Positions 1-5,066 of a DNA stretch of 8,231 bases are shown one piece after another (the stretch's first letter is position 1; each line of letters begins with the position of its first letter). The stretch is from Cyanobacteria bacterium RUI128 (GTDB lineage Bacteria > Cyanobacteriota > Vampirovibrionia > Gastranaerophilales > Gastranaerophilaceae), in contig JAILHQ010000044.1 in NCBI GenBank assembly GCA_024695725.1, positions 1-8,231 on the forward strand. The letters are read 5' to 3'. The translations under genes were made by a program, and so were the position numbers. Below the pieces are notes generated by a model. It had not been told where the DNA came from. It made no database searches and saw only the letters and a list, made by a program, of their open reading frames with translations.

Positions 1-1409
1 AGTGGGCCATTGGATATTTGTACAACTTCAAACTTGAACCGTCACTGTCACTTGGCTGCGGTTCTTGGGGCAAAAACGCTATCTCAGGTAATATCGGGGT
101 AGAAAACCTATTAAACTACAAAACAGTTGCTGAAAGGAGAGAAAATATGTTGTGGTTCAAAGTTCCTTCGAAAGTTTATTTTAAAAGAGGAGCAACTGAT
201 TTGGCTCTGCGCGAACTGGCCGGTAAAAAACGTGCATTTATTGTAACAGACAGATTTTTATTTAATTCAGGTGCTGTTGATGCTATTACCAGTGTACTTG
301 ATGAAGTTGGCATTGATCATGAAATCTTCTTTGATGTTAAGCCTGATCCGACTTTATCAACCGTCAAACAGGCAATGGAAATAATTAAACCATATGAACC
401 TGATGTGTTTATCGCACTTGGCGGTGGCTCTCCAATGGATGCAGCTAAGATTATGTGGTTGATGTATGAACAGCCGGATACCGACTTTAGCGACATTTCA
501 ATGAGATTTATGGATATCAGAAAGAGAATCTGTCAAATTCCTGATTTGGGTAAAAAAGCTACAATGGTTGCTATTCCTACAACATCAGGTACAGGTTCAG
601 AGGTTACACCGTTTGCAATTATTACTGACGATGAAACTCACGTAAAATATGCGATTGCAGACTATGCACTGACACCTAATATGGCAATTATCGACCCTAA
701 CTTTGTTGACGGTATGCCAAAAGGTTTGACATCAGCATCAGGTATTGATGCTTTGGTTCACGCAACTGAGGCTTACGTATCTTGTATGGCTACAAACTTT
801 ACTAACTCAAATGCTCTCGAAGCAATCAAGTTAATCTTTAAATACTTTGTACGTTCATACAACGAAGGTGCTAACGATCCTCTGGCAAGAGAAAAAATGC
901 ATTATGCTGCAACAATTGCAGGTATGTCGTTTGCAAACTCGTTCCTTGGCCTGTGTCACTCAATGGCCCACAAGTTAGGTGCTGCATTTAACATTCCTCA
1001 CGGTGTTGCGAATGCATTATTGTTCAGACAAATAATTAAGTATAACGCAGTTGATTGTCCTCATAAACAGGCAATCTTCCCGCAATACAAGTATCCGAAT
1101 GCTAAGACTAAATACGGTCAGATAGCTGACGAACTTGGTCTCGGCGGTAAGACTGATGATCAGAAAGTTGAGTTGTATCTTGAGGCAGTTGAAAAACTTA
1201 TGAAGGATGTAAACCTTCCGATGTCTATTAAGGACTTCGGCGTTAAGGAAGAAGACTTTATGGCTAAACTTGACGAGCTGGTTGAACTTGCCTTTGACGA
1301 TCAGTGTACGGGTGCAAACCCTGCATACCCTCTTATGAGTGATATTAAACAAATCTATTTAGATGCATATAAGGGTATCGTAAGAGATTACTATCCTGTA
1401 TCAAAATAG
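1..1409 (+). CDS. adhE: Bifunctional acetaldehyde-CoA/alcohol dehydrogenase AdhE, C-terminal part (5' end outside window)
   Basis: AdhE reduces acetyl-CoA to acetaldehyde and then ethanol, reoxidising NADH in fermentation; it forms cytoplasmic spirosomes. Only the end of the inter-domain linker and the iron-dependent alcohol dehydrogenase domain are in the window. The frame is open to the first bases and reads WAIGYLYNFKLEPSL, which matches the AdhE linker, so the TTG at 18 is not a start. Counting that TTG as residue 1, the NAD-binding motif ALGGGSPMDAAK is at 133-144 and TTSGTGSEVTPF at 188-199. The four metal ligands are D244, H248 (DALVHATEAY), H314 (GLCHSMAH) and H328 (NIPHGVANAL), with the same mutual spacing as D653/H657/H723/H737 of E. 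coli AdhE as I recall it. The conserved C-terminal DDQCTGANP.YPL motif is present and the stop TAG is followed by a terminator. Identity is secure; the aldehyde dehydrogenase half is inferred to lie upstream. Confidence 0.95.
   Translation, partial: WAIGYLYNFKLEPSLSLGCGSWGKNAISGNIGVENLLNYKTVAERRENMLWFKVPSKVYFKRGATDLALRELAGKKRAFIVTDRFLFNSGAVDAITSVLDEVGIDHEIFFDVKPDPTLSTVKQAMEIIKPYEPDVFIALGGGSPMDAAKIMWLMYEQPDTDFSDISMRFMDIRKRICQIPDLGKKATMVAIPTTSGTGSEVTPFAIITDDETHVKYAIADYALTPNMAIIDPNFVDGMPKGLTSASGIDALVHATEAYVSCMATNFTNSNALEAIKLIFKYFVRSYNEGANDPLAREKMHYAATIAGMSFANSFLGLCHSMAHKLGAAFNIPHGVANALLFRQIIKYNAVDCPHKQAIFPQYKYPNAKTKYGQIADELGLGGKTDDQKVELYLEAVEKLMKDVNLPMSIKDFGVKEEDFMAKLDELVELAFDDQCTGANPAYPLMSDIKQIYLDAYKGIVRDYYPVSK
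134..149 (+). promoter_or_regulatory. Possible internal ribosome binding site and in-frame ATG inside adhE
   Basis: AAGGAG at 134-139 is followed after 7 bases by an in-frame ATG at 147-149, exactly at the junction between the AdhE linker and the alcohol dehydrogenase domain. Initiation here would give a separate dehydrogenase domain of about 420 residues beginning MLWFKVPSK. The bases encode a conserved AdhE segment (AERRENM), so the match could be a by-product of using AGG and AGA for the two arginines. No promoter is implied. Confidence 0.3.
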
Positions 1410-1426
1410 TATGATTAACACGATAT

Positions 1427-1459
1427 AAAAAGACCTGAGATTATTCTCAGGTCTTTTTG
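1427..1459 (+). terminator. Rho-independent terminator of adhE
   Basis: A perfect 10-bp stem (AGACCTGAGA 1431-1440, TCTCAGGTCT 1445-1454) with a TTAT loop is followed by TTTT and preceded by AAAA that extends the pairing. It starts about 17 bases after the adhE stop. The A-tract on the other side means it may also stop minus-strand transcription. Confidence 0.9.
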
Positions 1460-1473
1460 TTATAAAAAAAAGC

Positions 1474-1498
1474 AAAAAAAAGGATGCAAATGCACCCT
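1474..1498 (-). terminator. Rho-independent terminator of the yggS-sepF operon
   Basis: Read on the minus strand, GGGTGC and GCATCC (one G-T pair) form a 6-bp stem with an ATTT loop (1482-1497), followed by eight T residues (1481 down to 1474). It lies about 50 bases past the sepF stop and faces the adhE terminator, so the two convergent units are separately closed. Confidence 0.75.
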
Positions 1499-1547
1499 AA
1501 ATATCCAACTATCACAAATCAATTTATATTTTAGACTATTTTAATTC

Positions 1548-2075
1548 TTAGAGGTTTCCGCCCCATAAAGAATCAGTTCCGCCAAAAGCGTTGTTTTCTT
1601 TAGATTCAACTGACAACTGAACTGAGTTTGGAGTGAATACAAAAACTGTATCGCCAACCTTTTGAGGTGAACCGCTTAATGCGTAAGCAGCACCGCAAAC
1701 AAAGTCAATTGTTCTTTGAGATTGTTCTTTGTCAAGTAAATGTAAGTTTAAAACAACTGTTTTTTGGTCTAATAATTGTTTAACAATTTGCGTAGTATCC
1801 CCAAAAGAACGAGGTTCGATAATTCTAACTTCGTGTCCTTTGTAACCAGGTAACTTCGCAACATTTGTTGTTTCTCTGTCTCTTGGTTTTGTGTGTCTGT
1901 CTGGTTCTTCGTATCTTACTGTCGCAGCATTTCCATCATTGCCGTAAACAGTTTCATACCCGCGTTCAAAATCTTGCGGACCCATACCATCAACATCGAT
2001 GTATTCATCATCACCTATGCCAAGACTTCTTGAAATAAAATCCGCAACCTTTCCTAAATTCTCCCCTAAATTCAT
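1548..2075 (-). CDS. sepF: Cell division protein SepF
   Basis: SepF tethers FtsZ filaments to the membrane and shapes the Z-ring; it occurs in Firmicutes, Actinobacteria and Cyanobacteria (Cdv2/SepF). The 175-residue product has the expected layout. It has a short N-terminal amphipathic helix (residues 1-18, MNLGENLGKVADFISRSL) that would insert in the inner leaflet, then an acidic, charged, probably disordered linker (about 20-78). The globular SepF core follows at about 81-156, with the family signatures VRIIEPRSFGD, VVLNL, the DFVCGAAYALSG turn and the closing VFVFTP strand. A 20-residue tail ending DSLWGGNL follows. The start ATG is preceded by GGAGG at short spacing. It lies 16 bp after yggS on the same strand, the arrangement seen around division genes in Gram-positive and cyanobacterial genomes. 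Family call is firm; the function is inferred from the family. Confidence 0.93.
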   Translation of the reverse strand: MNLGENLGKVADFISRSLGIGDDEYIDVDGMGPQDFERGYETVYGNDGNAATVRYEEPDRHTKPRDRETTNVAKLPGYKGHEVRIIEPRSFGDTTQIVKQLLDQKTVVLNLHLLDKEQSQRTIDFVCGAAYALSGSPQKVGDTVFVFTPNSVQLSVESKENNAFGGTDSLWGGNL

Positions 2076-2091
2076 CTTTCCTCCAATGTTA

Positions 2092-2757
2092 TTAATTAAA
2101 TAATAGTCTTCCTACACGTATCATTGTTGCGCCGTTTGCGACGGCACGTTTGTAATCATCACTCATTCCCATTGATAATTCTTTTAAGCTCAGTCCATAT
2201 TTTTCATTTAGCTCTCTCAATAAGTTTGCTGCTTTGGAAAATACCCTGTCGAGTTCATCGTCATCTGCTCCGAGAGGTGCCATGCACATAAGCCCTTCGA
2301 CAGAAATACCAACCAAGCCTTTTAGCTCATAAATACAATTCCTTAACTCATTCTCGTCAAACCCAAACTTTTGAACTTCTCCCGATATATTAACTTGAAT
2401 AAGTATTTTCTGAACTTTATTCAGCTTGTCTGCGCTCTGTGAGATAGCTTTCGCTAACCGTAAAGAATCAACAGACTGGATGTAATCAAAATGCTTTACG
2501 ACTTTATCAACCTTGTTTGTCTGCAAATGTCCTATGAAATGGAAAAAGCTCTCTTTTCTTATCTCATCCGGCAATGCATCAATTTTTGAAATTGCGTCAT
2601 TTGCCCTCGACTCCCCAAAATCTCTAAGACCTGCGCTGTACGCTTCAAGTATTGCATTGATGTCGTAGTATTTTGTTACTGCAATTATTCGTGGTGTATA
2701 AGGTACGATTTCTTCTTTTAAACGTAGTAGATTTGTTTCAACAACATGATTTGTCAT
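2092..2757 (-). CDS. yggS: YggS/YlmE family PLP-binding protein (pyridoxal phosphate homeostasis)
   Basis: Members of this family (human PLPBP, E. coli YggS, B. subtilis YlmE) are single-domain TIM-barrel proteins that bind pyridoxal 5'-phosphate without known enzymatic activity and keep free PLP and amino-acid pools in balance. The product is 221 residues, close to the usual length of about 230. The PLP-binding lysine is K29 in IIAVTKYYDINAI. Further family signatures are FGESRAND, FHFIGHLQTNK, the IQSVDSLRLA helix, ILIQVNISGE, GLMCM, and the phosphate-binding C-terminal segment SMGMSDDYKRAVANGATMIRVG. The ATG is preceded by GAGGAG (2765-2770) with 7-base spacing. It is the first gene of a two-gene unit with sepF, matching the ylmE-sepF order of division clusters. 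Confidence 0.95.
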   Translation of the reverse strand: MTNHVVETNLLRLKEEIVPYTPRIIAVTKYYDINAILEAYSAGLRDFGESRANDAISKIDALPDEIRKESFFHFIGHLQTNKVDKVVKHFDYIQSVDSLRLAKAISQSADKLNKVQKILIQVNISGEVQKFGFDENELRNCIYELKGLVGISVEGLMCMAPLGADDDELDRVFSKAANLLRELNEKYGLSLKELSMGMSDDYKRAVANGATMIRVGRLLFN

Positions 2758-3211
2758 AAATGAACTCCTCTACACTTTATCAATTATATCTTATCGACTT
2801 TGATAAGACAAAAATTTCTTTGTAAGTGATTCTTTCAAATTTTCAATCTCCCTAAAACCCATGTGTGGCATGCTATTGAGCATGATTTAATTTTGTTAAG
2901 TTTTATTAAGATTTCCTTATTTTAAAAGAGTTTCAGACATTTTTCCCGAAAAAATTTTTCCTGAAGGCATGCCTTTTTCTGAAGAACTTATATCCCCCAA
3001 TCTCTTACACTACTACTTTACAACTAATTGTTGCCGTTTAAATCGTATAAATGTATGATTTTTAGCTTTTTTATTTAAAGTTTATTTCGGTTTATAACGT
3101 TATTTGGGCAATATTTTAGGAAGTTTTTGAATTGTTAATTTATGTAAACATTATTGACGTTAAAAAGTCAATTATTTCAGAAAAAACATCTTTATATTAG
3201 TACGGGGATTA
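2758..3211. other. 454-bp divergent intergenic region between yggS and the Gln-rich gene
   Basis: Apart from the yggS promoter at its left end, no gene or known RNA was recognised. It contains a hairpin-capable repeat CATGCT/AGCATG (2869-2884, 4-base loop), the palindrome AAGGCATGCCTT (2964-2975), and an inverted repeat ATTGAC/GTCAAT with an 8-base centre (3153-3172). A weak candidate promoter for the plus-strand gene is TTGAAT (3127-3132), 16 bp, CATTAT (3149-3154). The sequence is long for a spacer in this window and could hide a small RNA or extended control region; I see no direct sign of one. Confidence 0.4.
2783..2811 (-). promoter_or_regulatory. Sigma70-type promoter of yggS-sepF with an inverted repeat in the spacer
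   Basis: On the minus strand TTGTCT (-35, 2806-2811) and a perfect TATAAT (-10, 2783-2788) are 17 bp apart. Transcription would start near 2776, just ahead of the GAGGAG ribosome site. A perfect inverted repeat TCTTATC/GATAAGA with a 6-base centre (2789-2808) fills the spacer and touches both boxes, a typical position for a repressor operator. No regulator is identified. Confidence 0.75.
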
Positions 3212-3706
3212 ATGGGGGATATTACTATGAGTGGTCAACCGATTGGAGCAATGGGCGCATACGATAATCAGTATGCAGATGCAATGAGATGTGTAAATTG
3301 GGTTAATAATTACGGGCAACACCAGCTTGAATATCAATATGCTATTGGGCAGTTGCTTTTACAGCAGCAGCAACAAGCTCAACAACAGCGGCAACAACAA
3401 GCCCAACAACAGCAACAACAGCAGCAACAAACTCAGCAACAGTGGCAACTGCCGCGACTGCCGTGGCAACAGCAGCAACAAGCTCAGCAACAAGGACAAC
3501 AACAAGGTCCGCCGCATCCTGTTGCCCAACAACAACAGATATTTCGTCCTGTTACTTCTGATATAAGAACAATGGCAGAATTAGCAAGAATGAATATTGC
3601 AAGACAGCCTTGGTACGGATTTGTACAGCAGCTTAATCCTCTTAGTGGGCAGCAGCTATCTGCGGGGAATCCGTATTTGCGACAGCTTCCGCCACTGGTC
3701 GCGTAA
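3212..3706 (+). CDS. Glutamine-rich low-complexity protein of unknown function
   Basis: I do not recognise this protein. The 164-residue reading has 51 glutamines (about 31%), 39 of them in residues 51-109 where runs of up to nine Gln are broken by Ala, Arg, Thr, Trp, Gly and Pro. The flanks are ordinary: an N-terminal part with YDNQYADAMRCVNWVNNYG (17-35) and a C-terminal part with RTMAELARMNIARQPWYGF (119-137) and a Pro-rich end. No signal peptide or membrane segment is visible. Glutamine codons are mixed CAA and CAG, which argues for selection on the protein rather than a pure triplet expansion. Two starts compete: ATG 3212, with GGGG a few bases upstream, and ATG 3227 (residue 6), with GGGGG eight bases upstream and better spacing. 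It precedes the cysteine hydrolase gene by 90 bp on the same strand. Gln-rich tracts of this kind can self-associate; a role in assembly or adhesion is only a guess. Confidence 0.75.
   Translation: MGDITMSGQPIGAMGAYDNQYADAMRCVNWVNNYGQHQLEYQYAIGQLLLQQQQQAQQQRQQQAQQQQQQQQQTQQQWQLPRLPWQQQQQAQQQGQQQGPPHPVAQQQQIFRPVTSDIRTMAELARMNIARQPWYGFVQQLNPLSGQQLSAGNPYLRQLPPLVA
3365..3493 (+). repeat. Three in-frame copies of a 24-bp Gln-coding repeat
   Basis: The 12-mer CAGCAGCAACAA followed by a near-identical 12-mer (A/G)CTCA(A/G)CAACA(A/G) occurs at 3365-3388, 3419-3442 and 3470-3493. The copies start 54 and 51 bp apart, both multiples of three, so the protein carries a unit QQQQ(A/T)QQQ every 18 and 17 residues. 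Sequence between copies differs (Gln/Arg/Ala, then Leu/Pro/Trp), so these look like old, diverged duplications. Confidence 0.7.
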
Positions 3707-3767
3707 TTAAGCTTTCATATATTAACATTTTGTAAACTATACGATTAAAAAAGGCATAATAGTCCGA

Positions 3768-3791
3768 GTATATCCTTTATATATACAGGAG
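3768..3791 (+). promoter_or_regulatory. Small inverted repeat directly abutting the ribosome binding site of the cysteine hydrolase gene
   Basis: GTATAT (3768-3773) and ATATAC (3781-3786) flank a 7-base centre, and the ribosome site AGGAG (3787-3791) begins at the next base, five bases before ATG 3797. A hairpin here would be weak but would crowd the ribosome site. No convincing promoter was found in the 90-bp gap (3707-3796), which also lacks a terminator, so read-through from the Gln-rich gene is possible. Confidence 0.3.
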
Positions 3792-3796
3792 AAGCT

Positions 3797-4654
3797 ATGT
3801 CCTTTTATAATCGATCGACGACAAAAATAATAATAGTAGAGCCACAGCCTATGTTGAGGCCAAGACCTTTTAGCGGCTTTTCTCCTGTTGGTGCGATGTT
3901 TGGTTCGTTTATGAATATGATGAGTACGTTCTTAATGGTGCAACTTATGAACAGAGGTAATGTCGGCTATAATCAGGGGGATATGCCTTATCCGTATAAT
4001 AACAGCGTTGCAACAAGACCGTACATTCCGATGAGTTCGGCGCCAAGTGCTCCGATAGGGGATACCTTTGTCCCGAGAAGTTCATCGTACTTGTATTCTT
4101 CTCCGGGGGTTGTGCCTGCAAGTACAGCGGCAGCTTCCTCAAGTGTTGCTACTCCGACAACGGTTTCTACTTCAACTTCTGTTTCGTCTGCGAATAACGT
4201 GACGTATGGTAAAAAAGATTTGAATTTCTGGAAAAACCTCGGATATAATCCTGAAAAAGGTCAACAGCTTGTCAATAATGCCAAAAAGAGTAAATACAGA
4301 GGTAAACGGCACGAATGTGTTGCAGTTGTCAGAGAAGCAATAAATGACACATATTATGGAGGTCAAACCCACTATTCACGTTTTGGTAAGGCGTGTGATA
4401 TTGGCGATCAGTTCCTGAACGGGGATACTCATTTCAAGAAAATAGTACCAAATTGGGATGTTAGCCCTAATGATTTTCCGCCGGGAGCAATTATTATTTA
4501 CCGTGGTGATAACGGCAGCGGTAATGGATATGTCAGAGGGGATAACCGCGGACACGGCGAACTGGCGTATGGTGACGGAAGCGGAAAAGGTATATCAAAT
4601 TACGATTTAAAGATAAAACCGCAATTTATAAAAGAAGTCTGGATACCTGTATAG
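3797..4654 (+). CDS. Putative cysteine hydrolase (CHAP/NlpC-P60-like) with hydrophobic N-terminal segment
   Basis: The 285-residue protein has three parts. Residues 27-51 (GFSPVGAMFGSFMN and onward) are uncharged, rich in Met and Phe, and could be a membrane or hydrophobic helix. Residues about 75-135 are a Ser/Thr/Pro/Ala linker. The C-terminal domain (about 140-285) has the order expected of papain-fold peptidoglycan hydrolases. It has a Cys at the start of a helix (C174 in RHECVAVVREAI), then PPGAIIIY (228-235) as in the 'GD..VW' strand of CHAP domains, then a His before a strand (H253 in GHGELAYGDG), with D260 or N268 as possible third residue. By family analogy it would cleave peptide or amide bonds in the cell wall. 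The match is by pattern only. There is no classical cleavable signal peptide, which is odd for an exported enzyme. AGGAG five bases upstream supports the start. It may be co-transcribed with the preceding Gln-rich gene. Confidence 0.55.
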   Translation: MSFYNRSTTKIIIVEPQPMLRPRPFSGFSPVGAMFGSFMNMMSTFLMVQLMNRGNVGYNQGDMPYPYNNSVATRPYIPMSSAPSAPIGDTFVPRSSSYLYSSPGVVPASTAAASSSVATPTTVSTSTSVSSANNVTYGKKDLNFWKNLGYNPEKGQQLVNNAKKSKYRGKRHECVAVVREAINDTYYGGQTHYSRFGKACDIGDQFLNGDTHFKKIVPNWDVSPNDFPPGAIIIYRGDNGSGNGYVRGDNRGHGELAYGDGSGKGISNYDLKIKPQFIKEVWIPV

Positions 4655-4665
4655 TTAAACTATAC
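4649..4665. repeat. Perfect 17-bp palindrome across two abutting convergent stop codons
   Basis: GTATAGTT-A-AACTATAC is perfectly symmetric. The plus-strand stop TAG (4652-4654) and the minus-strand stop TAA (4655-4657) lie side by side within it. It can form an 8-bp hairpin in either transcript, but no T-tract follows on either side, so it is not a standard intrinsic terminator. Confidence 0.7.
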
Positions 4666-4981
4666 TTAATCTCCTGTTAACAAGTTGTCTGGACTTATCT
4701 TCAAACGATACATTTTCGCCGTATATTGTGACGAACTTATCAAAACCTGTCATATATATTGTAGAGAGCATCTGACTTTCAACGTTCAGCAGGGTAATGT
4801 TTGAAAACATTTCGAACATTCTGTAGAAGTCGTTAACACATTCTCCAACTCCGTCAAGGTCAATGACAACGGGTTTGTTTAGTTTATTAAGAGTCACAAA
4901 CATATCGCACACCGTTTTGTTTGTGATAGTCGGAGTTCCCGGGAACAAAACGTAGTGCGATTTCATATCGCATAATTTCAT
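4655..4981 (-). CDS. Small STAS-like domain protein, phosphorylation site not conserved
   Basis: The 108-residue product resembles a single STAS domain, the fold of anti-sigma-factor antagonists (SpoIIAA, RsbV) and signalling adaptors. KPVVIDLDGVGECVNDFYRMF (37-57) aligns with the typical 'vvlDlsgv.fiDSSGl..l' element, and ITLLNVESQMLSTIYMTGFDKFVTIYG (62-88) with the closing 'l.gv...v..vl.ltGldk.f.iy' element. The serine phosphorylated by anti-sigma kinases is replaced: the DSS position reads V49-N50-D51. No Shine-Dalgarno sequence is visible before ATG 4981, nor before the internal ATG at codon 6, so the start is uncertain; the upstream stretch is AT-rich with a palindrome TTAATATATTAA (4983-4994). 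It sits 85 bp behind the SIS gene on the same strand and may be read from its transcript. No kinase or sigma partner is in the window. The fold call is by pattern and moderate in confidence. Confidence 0.55.
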   Translation of the reverse strand: MKLCDMKSHYVLFPGTPTITNKTVCDMFVTLNKLNKPVVIDLDGVGECVNDFYRMFEMFSNITLLNVESQMLSTIYMTGFDKFVTIYGENVSFEDKSRQLVNRRLSIV

Positions 4982-5066
4982 ATTAATATATTAAAACTTT
5001 TTTAACCTACGGATAACTATACTAATTGATAATATTTCTATAACTTTGGTATGAAAAATAAGTAAG

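Noticed and set aside
18..20. TTG as the start codon of the dehydrogenase gene
   Set aside because: The frame is open to the window edge and the upstream residues WAIGY continue the known AdhE linker, so the gene is simply cut by the window.
1017..1352. Minus-strand reading frame opposite adhE
   Set aside because: It is antisense to the strongly conserved AdhE C-terminal region and resembles no protein I know.
2941..2980. Terminator-like AAGGCATGCCTTTTT
   Set aside because: The stem is a 12-bp palindrome with no room for a loop without melting its centre, and no gene on the plus strand ends nearby.
3361..3540. CRISPR-like repeat array
   Set aside because: The repeats are short, in-frame, CAA/CAG-rich and not separated by unique spacers of constant length; they are codon repeats.
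3327..3566. Asn/Ser-rich reading frame inside the Gln-rich gene
   Set aside because: It is the +1 frame of CAA/CAG repeats (AAC/AGC), lacks its own ribosome site, and has no flanking conserved sequence; a shadow.
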